Source: Kerstersia similis (lineage in GTDB: Bacteria > Pseudomonadota > Gammaproteobacteria > Burkholderiales > Burkholderiaceae_B). Taken from it: DNA of 64,000 bases. A program made the position numbers and the translations under genes. Shown piece after piece: positions 1 to 9,023 of this stretch (position 1 is the first letter of the stretch; the number at the start of each line of letters is the position of its first letter). The notes below the pieces were generated by a model, which was given only the letters and a program-made list of their open reading frames with translations, was not told the DNA's origin and ran no database searches. The DNA lies in the NCBI RefSeq assembly GCF_965139615.1, contig NZ_CBCSIQ010000015.1, forward strand, positions 37,193 to 101,192, written 5' to 3'.

Positions 1-54
1 CGTGGGTTTCAGGCTCGGCCACAGGTGTGGCGGCTATGCATCACGCTTGTGAAG

Positions 55-73
55 GATAGTTGTTTTCATTATC
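55..73. promoter_or_regulatory. Putative Fur box upstream of the ECF sigma gene
   Basis: The 19 bases GATAGTTGTTTTCATTATC agree with the classical Fur consensus GATAATGATAATCATTATC at 14 of 19 positions, and the right half-site is perfect. The site lies about 90 bases before the preferred start of a FecI-type sigma gene, where iron-regulated surface-signalling operons normally carry it. I infer iron repression of the sigma/anti-sigma pair. No clear -35/-10 pair was separated from the box. Confidence 0.6.
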
Positions 74-165
74 ATCGCTGCTTTTGGCGGATAAGGTCCT
101 GGCTGATGCAGCCGGCTTTTGTCCCGACAACATTTGCTGCCGGCTTGGTCCGGCCCCGGAAGCCC

Positions 166-687
166 ATGCCAAGCCTGGCGCAGGTCGTCGAAGAATTGAC
201 GGGCGCCTACACTGAACTGAAGCGGTATCTCGGCTGGAAGCTGAACGATTCGCACAAGGCCGCGGATATTGCCCAGGAAAGTTTCGAGCGCGTCTATCAC
301 CATGCCCTGAAGGGCAAGGTGGCGCGCCCGCGTGCCTTGCTGTTCAGTGCCGCACGAAATCTGATCATCGACCAGGGGCGCAGCGAGCAACGCGATCAAT
401 CCCTGATGGAGGAGCTCGAACAGCAGGGCGGCGAAATGGCGGCTAGCGTGGAGCAGCAGATTCTGCATCGCGATCAGCTCGAACGGGTTGCTGCGCGTTT
501 GCAGCGCTTGCCGCGCAAGCGCAGGGAAGTGTTCATCCTGGCGCGGATATACGGTTACAGTTACGCCGAAATTGCTGCGCGCATGGATATATCCGTCGCC
601 GCGGTGGAGAAACACATTGCGCGTGCGGTGCTGGACTGCTCGGATCTGATCGAGCGGGACGACCCCGCAGGCGCGCCACGCAAATGA
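166..687 (+). CDS. FecI-family ECF RNA polymerase sigma factor
   Basis: The product is a 173-residue extracytoplasmic-function sigma factor, the usual FecI length. Region 2 covers about residues 10-75 (it includes AADIAQESFERVY) and region 4 about 105-160, with the helix-turn-helix around YGYSYAEIAARMDISVAAVE. The frame is open further upstream, with an ATG at 106, but the Fur-like site at 55-73 and the family length favour ATG 166. It is followed after 13 bases by a FecR-type gene and then a TonB receptor with a signalling domain. This is the layout of fecIR-fecA and of the Bordetella heme system hurIR-bhuR. It should direct RNA polymerase to the receptor promoter when ligand is bound outside. 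The exact ligand system is not decided by the sequence. Confidence 0.9.
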   Translation: MPSLAQVVEELTGAYTELKRYLGWKLNDSHKAADIAQESFERVYHHALKGKVARPRALLFSAARNLIIDQGRSEQRDQSLMEELEQQGGEMAASVEQQILHRDQLERVAARLQRLPRKRREVFILARIYGYSYAEIAARMDISVAAVEKHIARAVLDCSDLIERDDPAGAPRK

Positions 688-700
688 CGGATCACTGACC

Positions 701-1672
701 ATGCAACGCTCTCAAGTTGAATACGCATTGACTTTGCTGGCCCGTACATCGGGCAGCACGGGCGAGCGTGCGCGGCTGGCGGAGCAGGAACTGGTGGGGT
801 GGCGCGAGGCCGCACCGGAAAACGAGTCGGCCTTCCAGGAGGCCTGGCGGCGCTGGCAGGCGCTGGACGCCATGAGCAGCGAGCTGCGCGGTTTGATCGC
901 TGAGCCGCGCCTGCGGGTGCAAGGCGGTGTGCGCCGCTGGCGTTGGCCAGCCTTTGGCGTCGCTTTTGCCGGTGTGCTGATGGCTTGTGCCGGCTGGTAT
1001 TACCTCGTGCCGATTGACTCACAGGGATTTGCGACTGCGCTGGCGCAGAGCGGCCGTTATGAGTTGCGCGATGGCAGTACGCTGGAGCTCAATGCCGGCA
1101 GCCAGGTGGAAATACGCTATTACCGCAATCGGCGTGAGGCCGAGTTGCTGGCCGGCGAAGCCCGTTTTCATGTGCAGCCGCAGGCGGGCAAGCCCTTCCG
1201 TGTCACTGGCGGAGGCTTGCGCGCTACGGTGCTGGGCACAGTCTTTACAGTGGGGCATCGCGGCGTCGGCGCACAAGTGCAGGTCGAAGAGGGCGTGGTA
1301 CGGGTGGATGCTGTGCGCGCCTGGTGGCATCCCGACCTGACTGGCCCGGTATTGCGTGCCGGGCAGCAAGTGCGCGGCAATGGCGTGGGCCTGGGCGAAG
1401 TGCAGCCGTTGCCGGATACCCAGGCGGCAGCCTGGCGTCGTGGGCTGGCGGTGTTTGACGACACGACGCTGGCCGATGCCGTGGCGCAATTGCAGCCATG
1501 GTCAACCGTGCCGTTACGCCTGCTCGATGAGCAGGCGGGCCAGCAACGGATTACCGGTACGTTCCATCTGGATGATGTGGCTGGCGTGATTGCGTTGCTG
1601 CCACGTATTGCCGCCGTTGCGGTGGAGCAGCGCGCCGACGGCGTGGCGATCCGCAGTCTGCCGGCACGCTGA
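701..1672 (+). CDS. FecR-family anti-sigma factor / transmembrane signal transducer
   Basis: A 323-residue FecR-like inner-membrane protein. The cytoplasmic N-terminus (residues 1-80) has the expected anti-sigma helical character. A single membrane span lies at about 82-103 (FGVAFAGVLMACAGWYY). The periplasmic part contains the typical FecR core, with RYELRDGSTLELNAGSQVEI and GEARFHVQPQAGKPFRV, followed by the C-terminal region that touches the receptor's signalling domain. It starts 13 bases after the sigma gene and is probably co-transcribed with it. In the known family the protein both restrains and activates its sigma factor. The ligand is inferred only from the neighbouring receptor. Confidence 0.9.
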   Translation: MQRSQVEYALTLLARTSGSTGERARLAEQELVGWREAAPENESAFQEAWRRWQALDAMSSELRGLIAEPRLRVQGGVRRWRWPAFGVAFAGVLMACAGWYYLVPIDSQGFATALAQSGRYELRDGSTLELNAGSQVEIRYYRNRREAELLAGEARFHVQPQAGKPFRVTGGGLRATVLGTVFTVGHRGVGAQVQVEEGVVRVDAVRAWWHPDLTGPVLRAGQQVRGNGVGLGEVQPLPDTQAAAWRRGLAVFDDTTLADAVAQLQPWSTVPLRLLDEQAGQQRITGTFHLDDVAGVIALLPRIAAVAVEQRADGVAIRSLPAR

Positions 1673-1831
1673 CAGCAAGCCGGTCAGCAAGTCCCGGAAC
1701 CGCAGCTGCCGCCGTGAGGGGGTGCAGTCTTGCTGCGCCCGGCCATGGGCAGCATAGGGAAGGGCGGGGCGGTAAGGGCGATATGGGCCGGCACATCGGG
1801 AGTGACGCCTGCATATCCAGCCTGTCGATTC

Positions 1832-1850
1832 GCAAATAAAAATAATTGTC
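1832..1850. promoter_or_regulatory. Possible Fur-like AT-rich site before the TonB receptor
   Basis: GCAAATAAAAATAATTGTC matches the Fur consensus at 13 of 19 positions. It sits in the only AT-rich patch of the anti-sigma/receptor gap, 69 bases before the receptor start. It could instead be part of the promoter read by the ECF sigma factor. The assignment is weak. Confidence 0.35.
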
Positions 1851-1918
1851 GGGTTTATTTGTCATGGGTCGTCTTCATCGTGATCGCCGTAATCACGCAA
1901 GAAGTCACCGAGGACGAT

Positions 1919-4576
1919 ATGACCATGCGCATCCGCGCAACTGGGCCCTTTCGGGGCCCGCGCCAGCAAGACACCATTATCAGTAAACAGAACCTTCTGA
2001 CTATGCGCGCCAGCGTGGCCGCCGTTTTGGCGGCATGCATGCTGATGACGCCGCTGGATCAGGCCCAGGCACAGTCTGGCGGGGCGCCGACGCAGCTTGA
2101 TTTGCCCGCGCAACAGTTGAGCGAAGCCATCAATACGCTGGCCTCGCACAGCGGTGTGCAGATTGCTGCGCCGGCCGGGCTGCTGCGCCAGCGCCAGGCG
2201 CCCGCCTTGTCCGGGCGCTATACCGTGCGCCAGGCGCTGGATGCTTTGCTGGCAGGCAGTGATCTGGAGGTGGAAGAGGTCGGCGGACGCTATGTGATTC
2301 GCCAGCGTGGCGCCAGCAACGCAGCGACGCAGGGCGTGACGACACTGGAAACGGTGGAGGTGACAGGCCAGGTGCCGGCACGTATGGCTGTCTATGACAC
2401 GCCTGATTCCGTCGCGGTGGTGACCCGGGAGGAAATCGACCGCCTGCCGCCCCGCAATGTTTCCGATGTGCTGACTGATATTCCTGGTGTTGCGACATCG
2501 CAGAGCCGCCAGAATCCTGGCGTAGCCGTCAATATTCGCGGCCTGCAGGGCTTTGGTCGCGTCAATGTGATGATCGACGGCGCGCGCCAGAACTACCAGC
2601 AAAGCGGCCATGGAGACAGTGGTTCGGTCTATCTGGACGCCGATCTGCTGGCGCGGGTAGAAGTGACCAAAGGGCCGGTGGCGGCCACGGGCGGCGCTGG
2701 CATGATAGGCGGGATGGTCAATTTCCGTACCTTGACCATCGACGATGTCGTGGAATCGGGCGAGCAGGTGGGCGGACGCGTGAATCTGGTGACCGGCAGC
2801 AATGCCTATCACTTTTCCGGCAGCGCGGCCTTTGGCTGGCGCCTGAGCGACGAGTTCGATTTGACCGCCGCCGTTTCCCGTAAAAGCGTCGGCTCTTTTC
2901 GTAAGGGTACCCGCAATACTTCGAAAAACTACGGCGATGCCGTCGTGACCGGCGGTGGGGATTGGAACGAGCAGTACCACAATGAATTGATGCAGGCCCA
3001 GATGCAGGGCGTGAGCGGCATGACGGATCAGCGCCAGCTGTCCGGCCTGGCCAAGCTGGGCTGGCGCCCCAATGCAGACCACCGCTTCACGCTGGGCTAT
3101 GTCGGCTTCAAGGCTGATTATGACGAGGGCGCGCTGGATGACGACATCAAATCGGCGCCCATCAATGCCAGCAACAAGCTGAGCTCGGAAACGATTACCT
3201 TGCAGCATGAGTGGCAGCCAGTGAATCGCTGGTTCGATTGGCGTGCCAGCATGTATTTCACCACCACGGAAAACGATGCCGAGCGCCAGGCCCAACCCGC
3301 GATGAACGTGGGCTGGAGTCTTATGCACTTCGAGACCAATACCTTTGGTATGACGGCCGAGAACCGGGCGCGCTTCGGTTTGGGTGGCATGGATGTGACC
3401 TGGGCGCTGGGCGGCGAGTTCTATCGCGATTGGACGCGTCCGGGGGCCATTTCTCAGGATACCGGGGCCAACCGTGGCGACCCGGAAATCATGGTGGGCG
3501 GCACGCCGCGTGGTCAGCGGACCGTCACCAGCGGTTTTACCAACCTGACGCTGGAGCATGGCGACTGGCTGGAAGTCGGGGGCGGCTTGCGCTATGACTG
3601 GTTCGGCCTCCAGGGCGATGGGCTGATGCGCGTCGGGACGATCTACAACGGCAACGGCGCACGTCCGGAGTATTCGGCGCTATATACGGAATTTTCCACC
3701 AGCCGCCATGACGGCGAGTTCGCACCCAGCCTGCGTCTGGCCGTCAAGCCGGTCGAGCGCGTGCAGCTCTTCGCCAATTATGGCCGGGGCGTACGGCCGC
3801 CTTCGATCACCGAGTCTTTTCGCTATGGCGCGCACCCAGGCGCCGTGTCGTTTCCGTATTACCCCAACCCCAACCTGAAGGCAGAACGCTCGCGCAACTG
3901 GGAGTTGGGCGCCAATATCAAGCTTGATGGCTTGCTGGTGGCAGAGGACATGTTCCGCATCAAGGCGGCATGGTTCAACACCAAGGTGGATAACTACATG
4001 GTGTTGGCCAGCATCATGTCTCCGAGTTCGCTCAGTGCGCAAAGCGGGACGAATTCACCCATGTCCTTTATCAATCTGATGGATCCTTTCCGCACCCGCG
4101 GCCTGGAACTGCAAGCGGATTACGACGCCGGGCTGGTATTCGCGTCGGCTGGTTTTACCCATTCGCTGATAGATACCGGTGACGGACGCTATGACCCTTA
4201 CCCGTTGGGCAGCCTAGTGGGTTTCCCTGCGACGACGCTGGGTCAGGGGGGGGGCGCGGATATCTGGTATCTGCTGCCGCCCAGCAAGAAGTTCACCTTC
4301 AGTGGCGGCGTCCGCCTGTTTGGTCAGCGCCTGACGCTGGGCGCGCGCATGCGCCATGAAACGCCTGCGAACAATACCAGCGCATTTTCCAGCAATGCCT
4401 ATTCGCGCTCTTTCAATGTCTATGACGCCTGGGCGAGCTACGAAATCAGCAAGAACCTGACGGCACGGGTATCGGCGGAGAACCTGTTGAACGAAAACTA
4501 TGCCGAGATGAATGGCATCAGCTACTGGATCGCCCCTGGCCGCACGGTCATGGCCTCGGTCAACTGGCGCTTCTGA
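1919..4576 (+). CDS. TonB-dependent outer-membrane receptor with N-terminal signalling (STN) domain, HasR/BhuR-like
   Basis: An 885-residue receptor. The start ATG 1919 has GAGG five bases upstream; ATG 2004 would begin directly at the signal peptide (hydrophobic stretch ending in AQAQ). An STN domain follows (about residues 58-110, starting at LDLPAQQLSEAINTLA), as in receptors that signal to FecR. The plug begins near residue 146 (VEVTGQ) and contains NIRGLQGFGRVNVMIDGARQ. The barrel ends in a terminal aromatic residue (NWRF). The VRPP and NPNL motifs near residues 625 and 651 frame a loop containing a histidine, resembling the FRAP/NPDL heme region of heme receptors. I therefore favour heme or hemoprotein uptake. 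No hemophore, heme oxygenase or heme ABC transporter follows; two GloVer-repeat proteins do. Confidence 0.85.
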   Translation: MTMRIRATGPFRGPRQQDTIISKQNLLTMRASVAAVLAACMLMTPLDQAQAQSGGAPTQLDLPAQQLSEAINTLASHSGVQIAAPAGLLRQRQAPALSGRYTVRQALDALLAGSDLEVEEVGGRYVIRQRGASNAATQGVTTLETVEVTGQVPARMAVYDTPDSVAVVTREEIDRLPPRNVSDVLTDIPGVATSQSRQNPGVAVNIRGLQGFGRVNVMIDGARQNYQQSGHGDSGSVYLDADLLARVEVTKGPVAATGGAGMIGGMVNFRTLTIDDVVESGEQVGGRVNLVTGSNAYHFSGSAAFGWRLSDEFDLTAAVSRKSVGSFRKGTRNTSKNYGDAVVTGGGDWNEQYHNELMQAQMQGVSGMTDQRQLSGLAKLGWRPNADHRFTLGYVGFKADYDEGALDDDIKSAPINASNKLSSETITLQHEWQPVNRWFDWRASMYFTTTENDAERQAQPAMNVGWSLMHFETNTFGMTAENRARFGLGGMDVTWALGGEFYRDWTRPGAISQDTGANRGDPEIMVGGTPRGQRTVTSGFTNLTLEHGDWLEVGGGLRYDWFGLQGDGLMRVGTIYNGNGARPEYSALYTEFSTSRHDGEFAPSLRLAVKPVERVQLFANYGRGVRPPSITESFRYGAHPGAVSFPYYPNPNLKAERSRNWELGANIKLDGLLVAEDMFRIKAAWFNTKVDNYMVLASIMSPSSLSAQSGTNSPMSFINLMDPFRTRGLELQADYDAGLVFASAGFTHSLIDTGDGRYDPYPLGSLVGFPATTLGQGGGADIWYLLPPSKKFTFSGGVRLFGQRLTLGARMRHETPANNTSAFSSNAYSRSFNVYDAWASYEISKNLTARVSAENLLNENYAEMNGISYWIAPGRTVMASVNWRF

Positions 4577-4611
4577 GGCGCCCGGCTTTCTAACGATTTG
4601 AAGTGAAACCC

Positions 4612-6825
4612 ATGAAAACTGTACGAACTGCTTTTCCCCTGAGTGCTCGCCGTGCGGCACTGGCTGCCGCTTGCCTGGGCGTTTGGACGCTGTCTGCGGG
4701 CGCGGCCGGCCTGCCTGCAGGTGACGTTTCCGGTGTCTCAAGCGTGGCGGTGACGGAGATGACGTCCTTCCACTACACAGGCGCCAGCGAAACGGGCAAT
4801 GATGGCGCCAAAGGCTGGCCCAGCATCAAGGATCCTTCCTCGCCGCCCTTGTTCCTCAAACACCCGAGTTCGCAGCGCCCCTATTTGTTCGGTGGTTCCT
4901 TTGGCCAGAGTTTGCGGTCTATCGGTAGCGTCGGCTTGTGGTGGATGCAGGCGGCGCCGGGCCATTACGAGCGCCTGGAGGTGGATGAAAACCGCGTTTA
5001 TGGCCTGATCCCGGGGACGCCCGTACGCACCAGCGATGGCAGCATCATGGGTGTGATCGTCAGCATGTTTGCCGAGCAATATGATGCCAGCACCACGGCC
5101 GAGACGGCGCAGTATGCCCTGGCCGTGCGCAAGGGCGCGGTATTCCGTACCGAGTTTGATGGAACCCATCTGGTGCCGATAGCCAGTACGCAGAGCAAAC
5201 TCAATATGCCCAATGGCGCGCTGGTCGTAGATGCGCAGGACAATCTGTACGGTGCAGACAAGGGCGAACGCGGCCACGGGCGGATCTTCAAGGTCGATGC
5301 GAACGATCAGTTCTTGACGCTCTATGAATTCCAGGCCGGGCCGGACGGCATGAAACAGGTGCTCAATGACATCATCCTGGGGTCGGATGGCTGGATTTAC
5401 GGCGTGACCGGCTACGACCGCGGGCTACCCAACGCACCGACGACGCCGCGCGCGCCGGATACGCCGACAGGGACTTTGTTCAAGCTGGATCCGGCCAACC
5501 CGGCTGGCAGCTTCCGCGTGCTGCATACCTTCCGCCTGAAGGAAGGGGAAATCAATGTGCAGTTGCATTCGGGCAATGAACAGCTGCGCTATTACCCCAG
5601 TGGCGATCTGTACGTGCCCGGTACGGCAGGGGATGTGACGATCAGCACCAATGGCGTGCAGGCCATGGTGGGCCTGTCATCCCTGGTGGAAGGCAAGGAC
5701 GGGCACATTTACGGCGCTACCTCCATCAATCGTTGTCAGGTCTATACCAAGTGGAAAGCCGTACTGACGGCTTATACCGCGGTGTCTGCCGACAGCCCGC
5801 TGTGCGGCTACCGTTACCCTGGCAAGAACGTATTGCCCACCGAGTCTTTCCCTCATTATGACGGCCAGGTGGCGCACGGCGCGGTTTATCGCGTTCCGAT
5901 GGATGCCGTTGATGAAGACGGGCGTTTCCAGATCCTGCATGAGTTCTCTGGGGCGGATGGCAGCACGCCGCGTGGCCCGCTGGCGCTGGGCAAGGATGGC
6001 AATATCTATGGCACGACACTCAGCGGCGGCAGTAATCGCCTGTGGTCCTTTGCCACGGGCCTGCTGGACCATGCGCCAACCTGCGAAGACCTGGGCGTCG
6101 AAATCGACCGGGCCAAGTGCCGCGCCGTGGGCGCAGAAGAGTTCGCGGCAGGGACTGGCTATAAAACGGTTGCCTGGGCCGACCAGGGCCTGACCAATGG
6201 CACCCTGTTCCGCATCGTGACCAGCGCGCTGGCTCCGGATGCGAATGGCAAGGCCACCGCCAGTGGCTTCCAGAGCCTGCATTCCTTCAAATACGACGTT
6301 GATGGGTTCCGTCCGCTGGGCGTGCGTGCAGGCGAAGACGGCCGCCTGTATGGCGTGACCAGCCGTGGCGGTTCTGCATACACCAACAACCGTGGCGAGC
6401 AGAAGGACTATGACGACAATGGCGCCGTGTTCGTGGCGGATCTGGACGGCGACCTGCCTTCGGCTTCCATCACGTTGACGGTGAGCCCGCAGGAAATCGC
6501 CTCAGGCGCAAGCGCAACGCTGACCTGGACGTCCTGGCAGACGCGCGATTGTCTGGCCAGTTCATCTCAGGGCGACTGGACCGGTCCGCAGGAAACGTCG
6601 GGCAGCCTGGAACTGACGCCAGGCAACGGTACGCTGTACTACACCCTGCAATGCACCGATAGCGTCAAGGGAACGGCCGTATCCGCAGTCGTGCCGCTCT
6701 ACGTCAATTCGCCCATCATCGGCAAGGACGGCAACAAGAACGAATTCGGCAATGGCGGCGGCAGCCTGCCTGCCGGTGTTCTGCTCTTGCTGGCGATTGC
6801 CGGCCTGGCCCGTCGCCGTCCCTGA
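4612..6825 (+). CDS. Secreted GloVer-repeat (TIGR03803-like) protein with GlyGly-CTERM-like tail, paralog 1
   Basis: A 737-residue exported protein. ATG 4612 is preferred over GTG 4603. The signal peptide covers about residues 1-31. The body has degenerate repeats of the type GNIYGTTLSGGS and GRLYGVTSRGGS alternating with GTLFK/RL and QILHEF strands, as in the gloeo/verruco repeat family, which is likely a beta-propeller. An Ig-like module near residues 618-705 follows, with LTWTSW, a cysteine pair and YYTLQC. The tail is Asn/Gly-rich, then a hydrophobic helix, then RRR, resembling a GlyGly-CTERM (rhombosortase) sorting signal. It starts 35 bases after the receptor stop, so it is probably in the same operon. 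Role unknown; a surface ligand-capture partner for the receptor is my inference. Confidence 0.8.
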   Translation: MKTVRTAFPLSARRAALAAACLGVWTLSAGAAGLPAGDVSGVSSVAVTEMTSFHYTGASETGNDGAKGWPSIKDPSSPPLFLKHPSSQRPYLFGGSFGQSLRSIGSVGLWWMQAAPGHYERLEVDENRVYGLIPGTPVRTSDGSIMGVIVSMFAEQYDASTTAETAQYALAVRKGAVFRTEFDGTHLVPIASTQSKLNMPNGALVVDAQDNLYGADKGERGHGRIFKVDANDQFLTLYEFQAGPDGMKQVLNDIILGSDGWIYGVTGYDRGLPNAPTTPRAPDTPTGTLFKLDPANPAGSFRVLHTFRLKEGEINVQLHSGNEQLRYYPSGDLYVPGTAGDVTISTNGVQAMVGLSSLVEGKDGHIYGATSINRCQVYTKWKAVLTAYTAVSADSPLCGYRYPGKNVLPTESFPHYDGQVAHGAVYRVPMDAVDEDGRFQILHEFSGADGSTPRGPLALGKDGNIYGTTLSGGSNRLWSFATGLLDHAPTCEDLGVEIDRAKCRAVGAEEFAAGTGYKTVAWADQGLTNGTLFRIVTSALAPDANGKATASGFQSLHSFKYDVDGFRPLGVRAGEDGRLYGVTSRGGSAYTNNRGEQKDYDDNGAVFVADLDGDLPSASITLTVSPQEIASGASATLTWTSWQTRDCLASSSQGDWTGPQETSGSLELTPGNGTLYYTLQCTDSVKGTAVSAVVPLYVNSPIIGKDGNKNEFGNGGGSLPAGVLLLLAIAGLARRRP

Positions 6826-6911
6826 TGTGATGTCGCCGCTGGCTGCCTGCTGTCCAGGCAGCCAGCGGACCACTTGCACAGATGCAATTCCTTATCTGCA
6901 GGAACACCAAG

Positions 6912-8834
6912 ATGTCCACATTTTCCTTTCCCCGCCGCGCGTTGAACACTCATGTGGCCACGGTGCTGGCCTTGTTGCTGTCGTCTGGCGCTGCTCAGGC
7001 ATTCACGGAACAGGCGCAATTCGCGCCTAAGCCTTTGCTGGTCTTTTCTGGCCCGGCGAGCAATGGCGGCAATTTTCCAGGGGCAACACCCTTTACGCCT
7101 CCAATCTACATCGCAAGCCAGAATCGTTATGTCGGCATGACACAGGAAGGCGGCGAGGATAAGTGGACGGGAAAGTTTGGCGGTCAGTTCTATAGCGGAG
7201 CTTTCTTCCAGGTCGGTGTCGATGGCAAGGGCTACCAGTACGAGATACTGACGCCGCGTTTCGGCGTGCAGATTACACCCTTGCTTCACGATATCAGGAC
7301 AGGAGACATCTATGGCGGTTCGGAGTCCGCGCTGGACGAGAATGGCCTGAATCCTGGTGGTACCCTGTTTGTGATTCGTGAGGGGCAAGTGCGGCTGCTG
7401 GTCAACCATGGCGATGAGTTGTTGGCCACGGACTTCCAGCCACGTGGCCAGATGACGCAGGATGGTCAGGGCCGTCTGTTTCTGAATGGGGCCGGTGGCC
7501 TGGCAAATTGCACACCGACCCACGTCAGCCGCAACAGCAAGAACATCCTTTACCATTTTGTGCCTGGTTCGGGTCAATTGCTGCAGCCGTCGGCCAATCT
7601 GTGCGACTTTGCCGAGTCGATTGAGCGTCCGGGGGGCCGGCGCCCCGTCATTACCATTCGTCAGCACAAGGGAGCGGTGCCGCTGATGCAGGTTTGGAGT
7701 GAGGCCGACCAGGCGCTCTACGTGTTGGCGAGCAATAGCGGCAGTGAAAAGAATGTTGAGGGCGTCCCTGCCACCGATGACGAAGGCAAGCCCATCGGTA
7801 CGTTGTTCCGTATCAAGGCTCAAGACCTGGCTCAGCGGCTGCAGCCTGATGAAGGCGACAAGATTGAGGTGCTGCACAATTTTGCCAAGGCCAGTGAAGG
7901 TGAAGTGCGCGCAGGCATGGATTATGTTTCCAGCATGATCGAAGTCGGTGACTGGCTTTACGGTACGGCCTATTCATCGACCTCTGAAAAATCGACCTCC
8001 TTATCGGGCGGAACCTTGTGGCGGATTCACAAACAGCGCGGCAGCGGCAGCTTCGAGGTCATACATCGCTTCGCTGACGGCGACAACAAGGTCGAGGGTG
8101 ATGGCTCCAATCCCGCAGGGCCGCTGGTGCGTGCGGCAGATGGCAATATCTATGGCACGACGACTTCCGACACGCGGGTGGTCAGCGGTAGCGACAAGCA
8201 AATTACGGCCTTGGGTGCGGGTATGCTGTTTCGTATTACGACCCCGGAAGGGGATGCACCGGCCTATGAGCCGCTGGCATACTTCGATGTGGCGTCCACG
8301 GGGGCACGACCGGCAGGGCTGAGCCTCGGCCCCATCAAAACGGACAGCGATGGCAAGCGGCACCAGACGCTGATCGGTGTGTCACGGTATGGCGGCAACG
8401 AGGGGGATACCATCACGACCCGTGAATCGGTGGATGGTTTTGGCACCTTGTTCCAGCTGGATGTCCCGGTGACGGACGCACTGCTGACGCGATTCGTGAG
8501 CAACGCCAGCTCGGCCCGGCCCGGTACTCGCCCGACGCTGCAATGGAGCAGTGAAGGCACGGAGCGTTGCGTGGCTGGCGGCGACTGGGAAGGAACGTAT
8601 GGCGCCAGCGGTTCCTATCGCCTGCCTGCGCTCAATGAACTGCGCGATTATGTCTTTACGCTGCAATGCAGCGGCTATACCGGCCAGACGGAAACCAAGC
8701 GCCTGACGGTGAAGGTCATCGACGGTTCTGGTACCGGAGACAGCAGCAACGGTGGCGGCGGTGCGCTGGCGGGTGGCTTGCTGGTGGTGTTGGCGGCCTG
8801 GGCGGCCCGCCGCCGTTGGCTGCCAACGGTTTAA
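6912..8834 (+). CDS. Secreted GloVer-repeat protein with GlyGly-CTERM-like tail, paralog 2
   Basis: A 640-residue paralog of the preceding gene with the same plan. The signal peptide ends near residue 30 (GAAQA). Propeller-type repeats include GNIYGTTTSDTR and GTLWRIHK. An Ig-like module near residues 520-600 has LQWSSEG, cysteines and YVFTLQC. The tail is GGGGALAGGLLVVL followed by arginines. ATG 6912 has AGGA about nine bases upstream; an earlier in-frame ATG at 6882 would delay the signal peptide. The gap to paralog 1 is 86 bases. Sequence has diverged strongly from paralog 1 outside the repeats and tail, suggesting different binding specificities. Function is not known to me; cell-surface anchoring is inferred from the tail. 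Confidence 0.8.
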   Translation: MSTFSFPRRALNTHVATVLALLLSSGAAQAFTEQAQFAPKPLLVFSGPASNGGNFPGATPFTPPIYIASQNRYVGMTQEGGEDKWTGKFGGQFYSGAFFQVGVDGKGYQYEILTPRFGVQITPLLHDIRTGDIYGGSESALDENGLNPGGTLFVIREGQVRLLVNHGDELLATDFQPRGQMTQDGQGRLFLNGAGGLANCTPTHVSRNSKNILYHFVPGSGQLLQPSANLCDFAESIERPGGRRPVITIRQHKGAVPLMQVWSEADQALYVLASNSGSEKNVEGVPATDDEGKPIGTLFRIKAQDLAQRLQPDEGDKIEVLHNFAKASEGEVRAGMDYVSSMIEVGDWLYGTAYSSTSEKSTSLSGGTLWRIHKQRGSGSFEVIHRFADGDNKVEGDGSNPAGPLVRAADGNIYGTTTSDTRVVSGSDKQITALGAGMLFRITTPEGDAPAYEPLAYFDVASTGARPAGLSLGPIKTDSDGKRHQTLIGVSRYGGNEGDTITTRESVDGFGTLFQLDVPVTDALLTRFVSNASSARPGTRPTLQWSSEGTERCVAGGDWEGTYGASGSYRLPALNELRDYVFTLQCSGYTGQTETKRLTVKVIDGSGTGDSSNGGGGALAGGLLVVLAAWAARRRWLPTV

Positions 8835-9023
8835 AACAAGGTAAACCGCAGGCTTCATGACTGGCGGCAGGACTTACACTAGACCTTCTTGCTGTGCTGG
8901 CAGGCCAGTATTTTCCGGTCTGGCGGACGGTGGCAGCGGCTGGCGGCATGAGCGCCTGCCGCTGTCCTGGCTGCGCTGGCGTAGTGTCATAGTGTTATTG
9001 ATGCCGAGATCGGAGGTATTTTC

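Noticed and set aside
1862..3559. A 565-codon open frame antisense to the first TonB receptor
   Set aside because: Histidine/glutamine/arginine-rich shadow with no family similarity.
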